From Ancylobacter moscoviensis (GTDB taxonomy: Bacteria > Pseudomonadota > Alphaproteobacteria > Rhizobiales > Xanthobacteraceae), in the NCBI RefSeq assembly GCF_007559435.1, contig NZ_VMBP01000004.1:248001-312000 (forward strand): DNA of 64,000 nt, given 5' to 3'. The notes beneath the pieces were generated by a model. The model was not told the DNA's origin and did no database searches. It saw only the letters and a program-made list of their open reading frames with translations. Every line of letters begins with the position of its first letter. Position 1 is the first letter of the stretch. Positions 51,165 through 61,139 of the stretch are shown here, in pieces. The translations under genes and the position numbers were made by a program.

Positions 51165-53942
51165 TCAGTCCGCCGCTTCCTCGCCGAGGTCCTCGTCGTC
51201 CTCGCCTTCTTCCTCGTTCACGCGCTCGACCGAGACGACCTTCTCGTCGTCGGCGGTGTTGAACACGATCACGCCCTGGCTGCCGCGTCCGACGATGCGG
51301 ATGCCGTTGACCGGGCAGCGGATGAGCTGGCCGCCATCTGTGACGAGCATGATCTGGTCGGCTTCCTCCACCGGGAAGGACGCGATCAGCGGCCCGTTGC
51401 GATCATTGACCGCCATGGCGACGATGCCCTTACCGCCGCGCCGCGTCGTGCGGTACTCGTAGGACGAGGTGCGCTTGCCGTAGCCGTTCTCCGACAAGGT
51501 GAGGATGAACTGCTCGGCCGCGCTCATTGTGACGTAACGCGCCTGATCGAAGCTGGCGGCGCCGGCCGCGGCCGACTCGCCCTCCTCCAGCGCCTCCTCG
51601 ACCTCGGTGTCCGCCACGTCTGCGACGTCCTCGGCCTCGGCACCGTTTTGCGCGCGACGCACGGCATTGGCGCGCTTGATGTACTCGGTGCGCTCCTCGG
51701 CGGTGGCGTCGACATGGTGGATGATCGCCATCGAGATGAGGCGGTCGCCCTCCTCAAGCTGGATGCCGCGCACGCCCATGGAGTCGCGGCCCTTGAACAC
51801 GCGCACTTCGGTGACGGGGAAACGGATGCACTGGCCATTGGCGCTGGTGAGCAGCACGTCGTCGGCCACGGTGCAGAGCTGGACGTCGGCGATCGCCTCG
51901 CCTTCCTCCAGCTTCATGGCGATCTTGCCGTTGCGGTTCACATTGGTGAAGTCCGACAGCTCGTTGCGCCGCACCGTGCCTCCGGTGGTCGCGAACATGA
52001 TCTGTAGCCGGCTCCACGTTTCCTCGTCCGGCAGGGCCATGATGGAGGTAATGCGTTCGCCCTCGGTCAGCGGCAGGATATTGACCAGCGCCTTGCCGCG
52101 CGCCTGCGGCGCGGCGATCGGCAGGCGCCAGACCTTGAGCTTGTAGACCTGCCCCTTGGACGAGAAGAACAGCACCGGCGCGTGGGTGGAGGCGACGAAG
52201 AGGCGGGTGACGAAATCCTCGTCGCGGGTCTGCATCGCCGAGCGACCCTTGCCGCCACGCCGCTGCGCCCGGTAGGTGGAGAGCGGCACGCGCTTCACAT
52301 AGCCCGCATGCGAGACCGTGACGACCATGTCCTCGCGGGCGATGAGATCCTCGTCCTCGAAATCGCCTTCCGCCTCGGTGATCTCGGTCTTCCGGTCGGT
52401 GCCGAATTCGGCTTTGACCGTAATGAGTTCGTCCTTGACGATGGCGCGGATGCGCTCGCGGCTGGCGAGAATGTCGAGATATTCGCGGATCTCCACCGCG
52501 ATCTTGTCGAGCTCGTCCGCCACCTCGTCGCGGCCGAGAGCGGTGAGGCGCTGCAGGCGCAGGTCGAGGATCGCGCGGGCCTGCTCGGCCGACAGGCGAT
52601 ACGTGTTATCCGCCGCCAGCTTGTGGCGCGGATCGTCGATGAGCGCGATCAGCGGCGCGACGTCCATCGCCGGCCAGTCGCGGGTCATCAGCGCCTCGCG
52701 GGCGGTCGCCGGATCCGGCGAGGTGCGGATGGTGTGGATCACCTCGTCGATATTGGCGACGGCGATGGCGAGACCGACCAATACATGGGCCCGCTCGCGC
52801 GCCTTGCGCAGCAGGAATTTAGTGCGCCGGCTAACGACGTCCTCGCGGAAGGCGATGAAAGCGGTCAGCAGGTCGTGCAGCGTCATCAGCGCCGGCTTGC
52901 CGCCGTTCAGCGCCACCATGTTGGCGCCGAAGGAGGTCTGCAGCGCCGTCATGCGGTAGAGATTGTTGAGCACGACGTCCGCCTGGGCGTCGCGCTTGAT
53001 CTCGAACACGACGCGCAGACCCTCGCGGGAGGATTCGTCGCGGATCTCGGCGATGCCTTCCAGCCGCTTCTCGCGCACCAGCTCGGCGATGCGCTCGATC
53101 ATCGTCGCCTTGTTCACCTGGTAGGGAATCTCGGTGACGACGATGGCGTCGCGGTCCTTGCGCAGCTCCTCGATGGTGGCGCGGGAGCGCATCACGATGG
53201 AGCCACGGCCGGTCAGATAGGCCTGGCGGATGCCGCTGCGGCCGAGGATGAGCGCGCCGGTCGGGAAGTCCGGGCCCTGGATGTAGTCCAGCAGCTTCTC
53301 GACATCGAGCGCCGGGTCGTCGATCAGCGCCAGGCAGGCATCCACCACCTCGCCGAGATTGTGCGGCGGGATGTTGGTGGCCATGCCGACGGCGATGCCG
53401 CCGGCGCCGTTGACCAGCAGGTTCGGGAAGCGGGCCGGGAGCACGGTCGGCTCCTGCTCGCGCCCGTCATAGTTGTCCTGGAAATCGACGGTGTCCTTGT
53501 CGAGGTCGTCCAGCAGCGTCATCGCCGGCTTGGCGAGGCGTACCTCGGTGTAGCGCTCGGCCGCCGGCGGGTCGCCGTCGATGGAGCCGAAGTTCCCCTG
53601 CCCGTCCACGAGCATCAGGCGCATGGAGAAGTCCTGCGCCAGACGCACCAGCGCGTCGTAGATCGCCTGGTTGCCGTGCGGATGGTACTTACCCATCGTG
53701 TCGCCGGTGACGCGGGCGGATTTGTTGTACGGCCGATCCGGCGTGTAGTTGTTCTCGCGCATGGAGAACAGGATGCGGCGATGCACCGGCTTCAGGCCAT
53801 CGCGCACGTCCGGCAGGGCGCGGGAGACGATCACGCTCATCGCGTAATCGAGATAGCTGCGCGACAGTTCTTCGGTGATCGAGACGGGCCGGATATCCGA
53901 AGGGCCGCCGCCCTCCGGCTTGATCGTATCGGAATCGGACAA
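51165..53942 (-). CDS. gyrA: DNA gyrase subunit A
   Basis: Type II topoisomerase subunit of 925 residues. The catalytic tyrosine is Y131 in [11 protein letters not shown], the GyrA-box QRRGGKG is at about 565, and the six-bladed DNA-wrapping domain follows. Before the last blades there is an acidic insertion ([21 protein letters not shown]), and the C-terminus is acidic. The quinolone-determining helix reads [10 protein letters not shown], so the E. coli positions Asp82/Ser83 are Asn/Gln here while Asp87 is kept (D96). A CtrA-type box lies 89 bases upstream. Confidence 0.97.
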   Translation of the reverse strand: MSDSDTIKPEGGGPSDIRPVSITEELSRSYLDYAMSVIVSRALPDVRDGLKPVHRRILFSMRENNYTPDRPYNKSARVTGDTMGKYHPHGNQAIYDALVRLAQDFSMRLMLVDGQGNFGSIDGDPPAAERYTEVRLAKPAMTLLDDLDKDTVDFQDNYDGREQEPTVLPARFPNLLVNGAGGIAVGMATNIPPHNLGEVVDACLALIDDPALDVEKLLDYIQGPDFPTGALILGRSGIRQAYLTGRGSIVMRSRATIEELRKDRDAIVVTEIPYQVNKATMIERIAELVREKRLEGIAEIRDESSREGLRVVFEIKRDAQADVVLNNLYRMTALQTSFGANMVALNGGKPALMTLHDLLTAFIAFREDVVSRRTKFLLRKARERAHVLVGLAIAVANIDEVIHTIRTSPDPATAREALMTRDWPAMDVAPLIALIDDPRHKLAADNTYRLSAEQARAILDLRLQRLTALGRDEVADELDKIAVEIREYLDILASRERIRAIVKDELITVKAEFGTDRKTEITEAEGDFEDEDLIAREDMVVTVSHAGYVKRVPLSTYRAQRRGGKGRSAMQTRDEDFVTRLFVASTHAPVLFFSSKGQVYKLKVWRLPIAAPQARGKALVNILPLTEGERITSIMALPDEETWSRLQIMFATTGGTVRRNELSDFTNVNRNGKIAMKLEEGEAIADVQLCTVADDVLLTSANGQCIRFPVTEVRVFKGRDSMGVRGIQLEEGDRLISMAIIHHVDATAEERTEYIKRANAVRRAQNGAEAEDVADVADTEVEEALEEGESAAAGAASFDQARYVTMSAAEQFILTLSENGYGKRTSSYEYRTTRRGGKGIVAMAVNDRNGPLIASFPVEEADQIMLVTDGGQLIRCPVNGIRIVGRGSQGVIVFNTADDEKVVSVERVNEEEGEDDEDLGEEAAD

Positions 53943-54030
53943 GGAAACGACTTTCCGTGGTTGCGGAACAGGTGCACCTGTGTAGCCGATTCCGGCCGGA
54001 AGCGCCAGTCGGACGACTTTTTCGGCGCCC

Positions 54031-54045
54031 TTAAAATCCGTTTAA
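54031..54045. promoter_or_regulatory. Candidate CtrA box (TTAA-N7-TTAA) before gyrA
   Basis: TTAA-AATCCGT-TTAA fits the alphaproteobacterial CtrA consensus of two TTAA half-sites with 7-base spacing. It lies in the 305-base region between the divergent gyrA and marC genes, 89 bases from the gyrA ATG. No gene is visible in that region. CtrA binding is inferred from the motif only. Confidence 0.5.
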
Positions 54046-54247
54046 AATCAAAGGATTGCGGGTAAGTTTCCACAGCGTCGCCGGATCGTGGCGGAAGCAT
54101 GGCGCCGGCGCCTCGCAAAGGGGCGGAAAAGCATGGTCCGCGCGCCCGCTGGCGGGCCAGCACCGGGTCGGAGGAAAGCCCCCTTGGCAGCCTTGGCGCG
54201 GCGCGGTCTTATAGGGTGCGGACGGGCTTTCGGGGGCGGGCAGGATC

Positions 54248-54874
54248 GTGCTGGACTACGTTTTCTCGGCCGCGGTGACGATGCTGGTCGTCATCGACCC
54301 CATCGGCCTCGCGCCGCTGTTCCTTGCCGTGACCACCGATCTGACGGGCGAGGAGCGCCGGCTGGTGGCGTGGCGGTCCTCGGCCATCGCGCTCGCCATC
54401 CTCGTCGTCTTTGGCCTTGTCGGCGCGCCGCTGCTGGCGGCGCTGGGCATCACCCTGCCCGCCTTCCGCATGGCCGGCGGGCTGCTGCTGTTCACGATCT
54501 CCTTCGAGATGGTGTTCGGGCGCCGCACGGAGCGCAAGTTCGATGCTTCCGAGGTGGCCCAGCGCGAGAAGCTGCTGCGCACGCTGGCGGTGTTCCCGCT
54601 CGCCATACCGCTGATGGCGGGCCCCGGCGCCATTACCGCCATGCTGCTGCTCGCCGGCGAGGCGAAGGGCGATCCGGTGCGGCTGCTGGCGCTGTTCGTG
54701 ATCACCCTGCTGGTGGTGGCGAGCTGTCTCGCGGTCTTCCGCGCGGCGGAGCGGATGGACCGCCTGCTCGGCGTCACCGGCAACGTCATCCTCTCGCGCC
54801 TGCTCGGCATCGTGCTGGCGGCGCTGGCGGTGCAGTTCGTGATCGACGGAATCCGCGCCGCCTTCCTCGCCTGA
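54248..54874 (+). CDS. MarC-family inner-membrane protein
   Basis: Membrane protein of 208 residues with six hydrophobic helices. It has the MarC-family features VVIDPIGLAPLFLAVT in helix 1, GLVGAPLLAALGITLPAFRMAGGLLLF, and FPLAIPLMAGPGAITAMLLLA in the second half (internal duplication). The transported substrate is unknown; the old link with antibiotic resistance is not supported for MarC itself. GTG start. Confidence 0.9.
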   Translation: MLDYVFSAAVTMLVVIDPIGLAPLFLAVTTDLTGEERRLVAWRSSAIALAILVVFGLVGAPLLAALGITLPAFRMAGGLLLFTISFEMVFGRRTERKFDASEVAQREKLLRTLAVFPLAIPLMAGPGAITAMLLLAGEAKGDPVRLLALFVITLLVVASCLAVFRAAERMDRLLGVTGNVILSRLLGIVLAALAVQFVIDGIRAAFLA

Positions 54875-54883
54875 TCGGCCGGC

Positions 54884-55282
54884 TCAATTGCCGAACAGCA
54901 CCTGATGCATGATGCGGCCCGGCCAGAGGGTGAACAGCCCGGCCAGCACCAACCCGCCGAGGAACAGGCCCTGCATGCCCGCCGCGTGACGGGCGACGTC
55001 GTGGCGATGCGCGCGGAACAGCGCGCACGGCAGCGCCCAGACGACGTAGAGCGAGAGAAGATGGATGGGCCCGAACGGCCCGAACCAGCGCATCTCGTGG
55101 ATCCAGAAGGACGAGAGCGCGACCGTCGCCATCAGCGCCGCCCACAGCCAACCGAGGCCGCGGTGCGGCAGCGTACCCTTGGGTGCGGCGAGTTGAACCG
55201 CTCCCAACGCCAGCGCCGCGAGGGCGGCGAAGGCATGGATGCGGATCGCCAGCGAGGCGTCGAGCAGCGGGGCGAGGGTCAC
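54884..55282 (-). CDS. DUF2306-like membrane protein
   Basis: Membrane protein of 132 residues with four helices. It starts with an IRIHAFAALAALALGAVQLAAPKGTLPHRGLGWLWAALM pattern (conserved His residues and PHRxLGWLW) found in DUF2306 proteins, followed by SFWIHEMRWFGPFGPIHLLSL. Function unknown; relatives are suspected heme/redox membrane proteins because of the conserved His. It converges with marC, 9 bases between stops, and lies 27 bases after ssb on the same strand. Confidence 0.72.
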   Translation of the reverse strand: MTLAPLLDASLAIRIHAFAALAALALGAVQLAAPKGTLPHRGLGWLWAALMATVALSSFWIHEMRWFGPFGPIHLLSLYVVWALPCALFRAHRHDVARHAAGMQGLFLGGLVLAGLFTLWPGRIMHQVLFGN

Positions 55283-55309
55283 GGGGCCCTGCGCGTCAGT
55301 CCCGGAACG

Positions 55310-55867
55310 TCAGAACGGGATCTCGTCGTCGAGGTCGCCGCCGCCACCTCCGCCGAACTTGCCGCCGCTGCTGCCACCACCCACGGCCGCCGCCGGCTTG
55401 CGGTCGCCGCCGAAGGAGCGCCCACCACCCGAGCCACCACCGAAGTTCCCGCCACCGGAGCCGAAATCGCTGCCGCCGGCGCCGTACTCGTCACCCCCTT
55501 CGGAGGATCCGCCGCTACGGCTGTCGAGAATGGTCAGCTCGCCGCGGAACGGACGCAGCACGACCTCGGTGAAGTAGCGCTCGGCGCCCGACTGGTCGGT
55601 GGCCTTGCGGGTTTCGAGCTGGCCCTCGATGTAAACCTTGGTGCCCTTGCGCAGATACTGTTCGGCCACGCGCAGCAGGTTTTCATTGAAGATCACCACG
55701 CTGTGCCACTCGGTGCGCTCCTTGCGCTCGCCGGTCGCCTTGTCGCGCCAGGTCTCGGAGGTGGCGATGCGCAGGTTGCAGACCCGTCCGCCATTCTGGA
55801 ACGTGCGCACCTCCGGATCGCGGCCGAGATTGCCGATCAGGATCACCTTGTTGACGCTGCCCGCCAT
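55310..55867 (-). CDS. ssb: Single-stranded DNA-binding protein Ssb
   Basis: Replication and repair protein of 185 residues. An OB fold at about 1-112 ([51 protein letters not shown]) is followed by a glycine-rich linker of about 60 residues and the acidic tip DLDDEIPF that recruits partner proteins. Divergent from uvrA, with an SOS box between them. Confidence 0.97.
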   Translation of the reverse strand: MAGSVNKVILIGNLGRDPEVRTFQNGGRVCNLRIATSETWRDKATGERKERTEWHSVVIFNENLLRVAEQYLRKGTKVYIEGQLETRKATDQSGAERYFTEVVLRPFRGELTILDSRSGGSSEGGDEYGAGGSDFGSGGGNFGGGSGGGRSFGGDRKPAAAVGGGSSGGKFGGGGGGDLDDEIPF

Positions 55868-56045
55868 CTTGTCCTCCGAAACAGTGGGACGCCCGCCGTG
55901 GCGTGCGCTTGCATAAGGGAACGCATCTTAAACCAGCAGCCCCCGGCCCGCGCCCTGCGCCGGGACCCTTGTCCACACCTTGCGCCGCGCGGCCTTCCAC
56001 CCCGTACGCCCGGGAGAAAACGCCGGAACATCCAGTACAGCGATC

Positions 56046-56060
56046 GTTCTTGTTATGTTC
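56046..56060. promoter_or_regulatory. LexA (SOS) box between ssb and uvrA
   Basis: GTTC-TTGTTAT-GTTC is an exact match to the alphaproteobacterial LexA consensus GTTC-N7-GTTC. It lies 179 bases from the ssb start and 344 bases from the uvrA start, in the divergent region. The uvrA side has short ORFs between the box and uvrA. Confidence 0.8.
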
Positions 56061-56125
56061 CTAGCATTATGATTAGGGTGGTGCAAGTGAACGAGTCGCG
56101 CATTGCACAGCGCGGGAGCGAGACT

Positions 56126-56167
56126 ATGTTAGCTTTGCGTTCTCAAGGGAGCTTAGTCCCATCATGA
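56126..56167 (+). CDS. Possible 13-residue leader peptide upstream of the 51-residue ORF
   Basis: The short frame ATG-TTA-GCT-TTG ... TCA-TGA is preceded by GGGAGCGAG. Its stop overlaps the start of the next small ORF (ATGA), the arrangement of a translationally coupled leader. A GTG in the same frame at 56087 would give 26 residues. Only the ribosome site and the overlap support it. Confidence 0.3.
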   Translation: MLALRSQGSLVPS

Positions 56168-56319
56168 CCCAGTTGCGCAACCGTCCGCGCGCCCGCGCCA
56201 TCGCCATCCGCGCCGAGGAAGCCCGTCAGGCGCTCGTCCGCCGCGCCATTCTCGCCGTAGCCGGCGGGATGATCGCGGCGGCCGGTCTCGCGGCGGCGCT
56301 GCACGGCGTCGGGGGCTGA
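56164..56319 (+). CDS. Small basic single-pass membrane protein (51 aa), hypothetical
   Basis: The frame MTQLRNRPRARAIAIRAEEA continues with an Arg-rich helix and ends in a hydrophobic segment ILAVAGGMIAAAGLAAALHGV, so a positive-inside membrane miniprotein is plausible. AAGGGAG lies 12 bases before the ATG, rather far. It sits between the LexA box and uvrA on the same strand, so if expressed it would be SOS-induced. No family recognised; GC-rich sequence makes chance ORFs common. Confidence 0.45.
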   Translation: MTQLRNRPRARAIAIRAEEARQALVRRAILAVAGGMIAAAGLAAALHGVGG

Positions 56320-56403
56320 CCCCTCGCCGGGACGGGCGCCGCCCCGGAAGATGCACCACCCGGCGTAGCCGCCCGTTAAAAACACCGGCGAGAAGAGTTC
56401 GGA

Positions 56404-59307
56404 ATGAAGGACCGCGTGGATTTGCCGCGCCGCGACGCCCGTTCGATCACGATACGTGGCGCGCGCGAGCACAATCTGAAGAATGTCGACCTCGAGATCC
56501 CGCGCGACAGCCTGGTGGTGTTCACCGGGCTTTCCGGTTCGGGCAAGTCGTCGCTCGCCTTCGATACCATCTATGCCGAGGGGCAGCGACGCTATGTCGA
56601 GAGCCTGTCGGCCTATGCGCGGCAATTCCTGGAGATGATGCAGAAGCCGGACGTCGACCAGATCGACGGCCTGTCGCCGGCCATCTCCATCGAGCAGAAG
56701 ACCACCTCGAAGAATCCGCGCTCGACCGTCGGCACGGTGACCGAGATCTACGACTATATGCGCCTGCTCTGGGCGCGTGTCGGCGTGCCCTATTCGCCCG
56801 CTACCGGGCTGCCGATCGAGAGCCAGACGGTCAGCCAGATGGTGGACCGCGTGCTGGCCCTGCCGGAGAAGACGCGGCTCTATCTGCTTGCCCCCGTGGT
56901 GCGCGGGCGAAAGGGCGAATACCGCAAGGAGCTCGCGGAATTCCAGAAGAAGGGCTTCCAGCGCGTCAAGGTGGACGGCGAGTTCTACGAGATCGCCGAC
57001 GCCCCCGCGCTCGACAAGAAGTTCAAGCACGACATCGACGTGGTGGTGGACCGCCTCGTCGTGCGGCCGGACATCGCCAGCCGCCTCGCGGATTCCTTCG
57101 AGACCGCGCTCGGCCTTGCCGACGGCATCGCCGTGATCGAGTTCGCGGACGAGAAGGAGGAGAACGGCGAGCCGCGCCGCATCGTCTTCTCGGAGAAGTT
57201 CGCCTGCCCGGTCTCCGGCTTCACCATCCCCGAGATCGAGCCGCGGCTGTTCTCCTTCAACAACCCGTTCGGCGCCTGCCCGGTCTGCGATGGCCTCGGC
57301 CATGAAAGCAAGATCGACCCGGACCTCGTGGTGCCGGAGAAAACGCGCACGCTCAAGCAGGGCGCCATCGCGCCATGGGCGAAGTCGACTTCGCCCTATT
57401 ACGGCCAGACGCTGGATGCGTTGGCCCGCCACTACGGCTTCAAGCTTACGTTGGCGTGGTCGGAGCTGCCGGAGAAAGTGCGGGACGTGATCCTGCATGG
57501 CTCGGGCGCGGAGACCATCCGCTTCGTCTATGACGACGGCATGCGTGCCTATGAGACGGTGAAGACCTTCGAGGGCATCGTCACCAACCTGGAGCGCCGC
57601 TGGCGCGAGACCGAGAGCGACTGGGCGCGCGAGGAGATCGGCAAGTATTTTTCCGCCGTGCCCTGCGCTGCCTGCAACGGTTACCGGCTCAAGCCCGAGG
57701 CGCTTGCGGTGAAGATCGCCGGCCGGCACATCGGGCAGGCGGCGGAGCTTTCGGTGCGGCATGCCCTCGACTGGTTCGCCGCCCTGCCCGGCCAGCTCAC
57801 CGAGAAGCAGAACGAGATCGCGGTACGCATCCTCAAGGAGATCCGCGAGCGGCTTGCCTTCCTGCTCGATGTCGGTCTCGATTATCTCACGCTCGCCCGG
57901 GCGTCCGGCACGCTGTCGGGCGGCGAGAGCCAGCGCATCCGCCTCGCCTCGCAGATCGGCTCAGGGCTGACCGGCGTGCTCTACGTGCTGGACGAGCCGT
58001 CCATCGGCCTGCACCAGCGCGACAATGAGCGGCTGCTCGGTACGCTGAAGCGGTTGCGCGACCTCGGCAACACGGTGGTGGTGGTCGAGCATGATGAGGA
58101 TGCCATCCTCGCCGCGGACTATGTGGTCGATGTCGGTCCCGGCGCCGGCGTGCATGGTGGGCGGATCGTCGCCCAGGGCACGCCGCCGGAGATCCTCGCT
58201 AACCCGAACTCCCTCACCGGCAAGTACCTGACCGGCGAGATGACCGTGCCGGTGCCCAAGCGGCGCAAGCCGAACCCGAAGCGGATGCTTCGCGTGGTCA
58301 ATGCGCGGGGCAACAACCTGAAGAACGTCACGGCATCGATCCCGCTGGGCCTGTTCACGGCCGTCACCGGCGTGTCGGGTGGCGGCAAGTCGACCCTGTT
58401 GATCGACACGCTCTACAAGGCGGTGGCGCGCCGGCTGAACGGTGCCTCCGAACCGCCGGCTCCCCATGACGGCATCGAGGGGCTGGAACATCTCGACAAG
58501 GTGATCGACATCGACCAGTCGCCGATCGGGCGCACCCCGCGCTCGAACCCGGCGACCTATACCGGCGCCTTCACGCCGATCCGCGAATGGTTCTCCGGCC
58601 TGCCGGAGGCGAAGGCGCGCGGCTACGGGCCGGGGCGCTTCTCCTTCAACGTGAAGGGCGGGCGCTGCGAGGCTTGCCAGGGCGACGGCGTCATCAAGAT
58701 CGAGATGCACTTCCTGCCCGACGTCTACGTCACCTGCGACGTCTGCAAGGGCAAGCGCTACAACCGCGAGACGCTGGAAGTCACCTTCAAGAACAAGTCC
58801 ATCGCCGACGTGCTCGACATGACGGTCGACGAAGGGGCGGAGTTCTTCAAGGCGGTGCCGGCGGTGCGCGAGAAGCTGGAGACGCTCTCGCGTGTCGGCC
58901 TCGGCTACATCCATGTCGGCCAGCAGGCGAACACACTGTCGGGCGGCGAGGCGCAGCGCGTGAAGCTCTCCAAGGAGCTGTCGCGCCGGGCTACCGGGCG
59001 CACGCTCTACATCCTCGACGAGCCGACCACCGGCCTGCATTTCCACGACGTCGCCAAGCTGCTGGAAGTGCTGCACGAACTGGTCGAGCAGGGCAACACG
59101 GTGGTGGTGATCGAGCACAATCTCGAGGTCATCAAGACCGCCGACTGGGTGATCGACCTCGGCCCGGAAGGCGGCGACGGCGGCGGCGAGATCGTCGCGG
59201 CGGGGCCGCCGGAAGTGATCGCCAGGAGCGAGCGCAGCCATACCGGCCGCTTCCTCGCGGAGGTACTGGAGCGCCGGCCGATGAAACCTCGCAGCGCGGC
59301 GGAGTAG
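56404..59307 (+). CDS. uvrA: Excinuclease ABC subunit UvrA
   Basis: DNA damage-recognition ATPase of 967 residues. Two ABC modules are present: Walker [10 protein letters not shown] near residue 45 and GVSGGGKST near 658. Signatures are [13 protein letters not shown] and [13 protein letters not shown]. Zinc cysteines are CPVCDGLG with the [11 protein letters not shown] pair, and CEACQGDG with CDVCKGKRY. The UvrB-interaction insertion lies between. Length normal. SOS control is expected from the upstream LexA box. Confidence 0.97.
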   Translation: MKDRVDLPRRDARSITIRGAREHNLKNVDLEIPRDSLVVFTGLSGSGKSSLAFDTIYAEGQRRYVESLSAYARQFLEMMQKPDVDQIDGLSPAISIEQKTTSKNPRSTVGTVTEIYDYMRLLWARVGVPYSPATGLPIESQTVSQMVDRVLALPEKTRLYLLAPVVRGRKGEYRKELAEFQKKGFQRVKVDGEFYEIADAPALDKKFKHDIDVVVDRLVVRPDIASRLADSFETALGLADGIAVIEFADEKEENGEPRRIVFSEKFACPVSGFTIPEIEPRLFSFNNPFGACPVCDGLGHESKIDPDLVVPEKTRTLKQGAIAPWAKSTSPYYGQTLDALARHYGFKLTLAWSELPEKVRDVILHGSGAETIRFVYDDGMRAYETVKTFEGIVTNLERRWRETESDWAREEIGKYFSAVPCAACNGYRLKPEALAVKIAGRHIGQAAELSVRHALDWFAALPGQLTEKQNEIAVRILKEIRERLAFLLDVGLDYLTLARASGTLSGGESQRIRLASQIGSGLTGVLYVLDEPSIGLHQRDNERLLGTLKRLRDLGNTVVVVEHDEDAILAADYVVDVGPGAGVHGGRIVAQGTPPEILANPNSLTGKYLTGEMTVPVPKRRKPNPKRMLRVVNARGNNLKNVTASIPLGLFTAVTGVSGGGKSTLLIDTLYKAVARRLNGASEPPAPHDGIEGLEHLDKVIDIDQSPIGRTPRSNPATYTGAFTPIREWFSGLPEAKARGYGPGRFSFNVKGGRCEACQGDGVIKIEMHFLPDVYVTCDVCKGKRYNRETLEVTFKNKSIADVLDMTVDEGAEFFKAVPAVREKLETLSRVGLGYIHVGQQANTLSGGEAQRVKLSKELSRRATGRTLYILDEPTTGLHFHDVAKLLEVLHELVEQGNTVVVIEHNLEVIKTADWVIDLGPEGGDGGGEIVAAGPPEVIARSERSHTGRFLAEVLERRPMKPRSAAE

Positions 59308-59340
59308 CGCGGGGGCGCGTCCGTCTCCATCCCCTGAAGC

Positions 59341-59452
59341 GTCATCCCGGAACGGTCGTCAGGCCGTATCCGGGATCGCGTGCAGAATGGAGAGCGATCC
59401 CAGATACACGTCGGCTTCGGCCGGGCTGACGTCGAGACTGGGAAGAACCCCA
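59341..59452. repeat. Palindromic intergenic repeat of a second type
   Basis: The sequence begins GTCATCCCGG; ATCCCGG at 59344-59350 pairs with CCGGGAT at 59370-59376. It continues through GATCCCAGATACACGTCGG. The GTCATCCCGG...CCGGGATCGC form resembles common Hyphomicrobiales intergenic repeats but differs from copies 1-3. It lies with copy 3 in the 354-base gap after uvrA, which holds no gene. Confidence 0.55.
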
Positions 59453-59493
59453 GAGCCTGACCCGTAATCTGCGACCGGAGTGCTTGGAGACAC

Positions 59494-59582
59494 GTCATGG
59501 CCGGGCTTGACCCGGCCATCCACGCCTTGAGCCCCGGCGCACCGGCAAAGTCGTAGATCCCCGGGCCAAGCCTGGGGATGAC
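59494..59582. repeat. Palindromic intergenic repeat, copy 3
   Basis: Two inward-facing GTCAT units: the left stem is GGCCGGG/CCCGGCC, and the right one (minus strand) CCCCAGG/CCCGGGG, followed by ATCTACGACTT. The structure is the same as at 39021-39114 but with the stem types swapped. It lies between the convergent uvrA and heme A synthase genes. Confidence 0.8.
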
Positions 59583-59661
59583 GGTCAAAGATGTCGCCTG
59601 CCGCTTCTGAGAGCCAGGCGGAGTCGACTCCTTAGGGTGAGTATGTATCGCTCAAGGAGCG

Positions 59662-60732
59662 CTAGGCATCCTGCCGCAATCGCACGAGATTCACCGTCAC
59701 GGCGATCAGCACGATCGTCGCGCCGAACTGGTGCGCCAGCGCGATGTCGATCGGTACCTGATAGATCAGCGTCAGGATGCCGAGTGTGGCCTGCGCCGCC
59801 ACAAGGCCGAGGATGAGCAGGGCGCGACGGGCGACCATGCCGCCCACCCGCCGCGCGCTGAGCCAATGGCCGAGCGCCAGCGCGAACAGCGCGTAAGCCA
59901 CCAGACGGTGGTTGAACTGCACGGTGAGGACGTTCTCGAAGAAATTCCGCCACGCCGGCTGCTGAACGAAGAGATTGGCCATCGGCGGGACCAGATGGCC
60001 GTCCATCAGCGGCCAGGTCGTATAGGTCAGCCCGGCGTCGAGGCCGGCGACGAGGCCGCCGAGGAAGATCTGCAGAAGCACGGCGCCGAACAGGATGCGG
60101 GCATAGCCGCGCAGCCAGTCCGATGACGCTCGCCGCTCGGCCGCCGGCTTGAGCGAGGTCGCGACCGCCGCCGTGGCGGCGAGGATGATGCAGGCGAGCG
60201 TCAGATGGGTGGCGAGGCGGTACTGGCTGACATCGACCCGGTTCACCAGCCCCGAGGCGACCATCCACCAGCCGACGGCGCCTTGCAGGCCGCCGAGCAC
60301 GAACAGGCCGGAGAGCTTCCAGCCGAGCGCGCGGTCGACCAGCCCGCGCCAGAGAAAGAACAGGAAGGGCAGCAGGAACACGAAGCCGATGAGGCGGCCG
60401 AGCAGCCGATGCCCCCACTCCCACCAGAAGATGTACTTGAACTCCTCGAGGCTCATGCCCCGGTTGATCTGCTGGTATTGCGGGATCTGCCGGTACTTGT
60501 CGAACTCGGCCTGCCACGCTTCCGCGCTCAGCGGCGGCAGCGTGCCGGTCACCGGCTTCCACTCGGTGATGGAAAGACCGGATTCGGTGAGCCGCGTGGC
60601 GCCGCCCACGACCACCATCAGCACGATCAGCGCCGCGACGAACCACAGCCAGAGTCGGACCGGCCGCAATCGGTCGGCGGCGAGCGGCGCCGCGGCACCA
60701 TCCTGCGATGTGGCGAGTTGATCGAGGGCCAT
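59662..60732 (-). CDS. ctaA: Heme A synthase (COX15/CtaA family)
   Basis: Integral membrane monooxygenase of 356 residues that converts heme O to heme A for cytochrome oxidase. Eight hydrophobic helices are visible. Conserved segments are [42 protein letters not shown] (heme-ligand His) and [13 protein letters not shown] with [10 protein letters not shown] (second His pair). Start 60732 has GGGAG 8 bases upstream. Divergent from the DUF2842 gene. Confidence 0.95.
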   Translation of the reverse strand: MALDQLATSQDGAAAPLAADRLRPVRLWLWFVAALIVLMVVVGGATRLTESGLSITEWKPVTGTLPPLSAEAWQAEFDKYRQIPQYQQINRGMSLEEFKYIFWWEWGHRLLGRLIGFVFLLPFLFFLWRGLVDRALGWKLSGLFVLGGLQGAVGWWMVASGLVNRVDVSQYRLATHLTLACIILAATAAVATSLKPAAERRASSDWLRGYARILFGAVLLQIFLGGLVAGLDAGLTYTTWPLMDGHLVPPMANLFVQQPAWRNFFENVLTVQFNHRLVAYALFALALGHWLSARRVGGMVARRALLILGLVAAQATLGILTLIYQVPIDIALAHQFGATIVLIAVTVNLVRLRQDA

Positions 60733-60887
60733 TGCACGCGCTCCCTGCAATGACGGCCGCCAGCCCCACCGGCCGTCCCGCGCCGGGCGACTTCCTCCCG
60801 GGCGCCGCGAGCGATATAGAGGCGGGCGCCCGGGCGCAACGGGACTCTTTGTCCCGCGCGCAAGCGCCGTCCAGACGGAGTACGAGC

Positions 60888-61130
60888 ATGACCGATCAGC
60901 GCCCTGGCATGTCCGCCCGCCTGCGCAAGTTCATCGGCACGGTGCTGATGGTGGTGCTGGTAGTGTGCTGGTCGCTCGGCGCCATGGCATTGGCGCAGGG
61001 GCGCGTCACCACCCTGCCCGGCTTCTGGCAGTTCGTCGCCTATGCGCTGCTGGGGATCGGCTGGATCGTGCCGGCGGCCTGGTTGATCCGCTGGATGCAG
61101 AAGCACGACCGCAAGCCGGACACGCTCTGA
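60888..61130 (+). CDS. DUF2842 small membrane protein
   Basis: Protein of 80 residues with two transmembrane helices (about 16-36 and 48-68): [23 protein letters not shown] and [25 protein letters not shown]. This is the hallmark of DUF2842, a family I know mainly from alphaproteobacteria. Function unknown; position beside heme A synthase is common and hints at respiratory-chain assembly. ATG at 60888 with GGAG 7 bases before. Confidence 0.88.
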   Translation: MTDQRPGMSARLRKFIGTVLMVVLVVCWSLGAMALAQGRVTTLPGFWQFVAYALLGIGWIVPAAWLIRWMQKHDRKPDTL

Positions 61131-61139
61131 GAATCGGCG

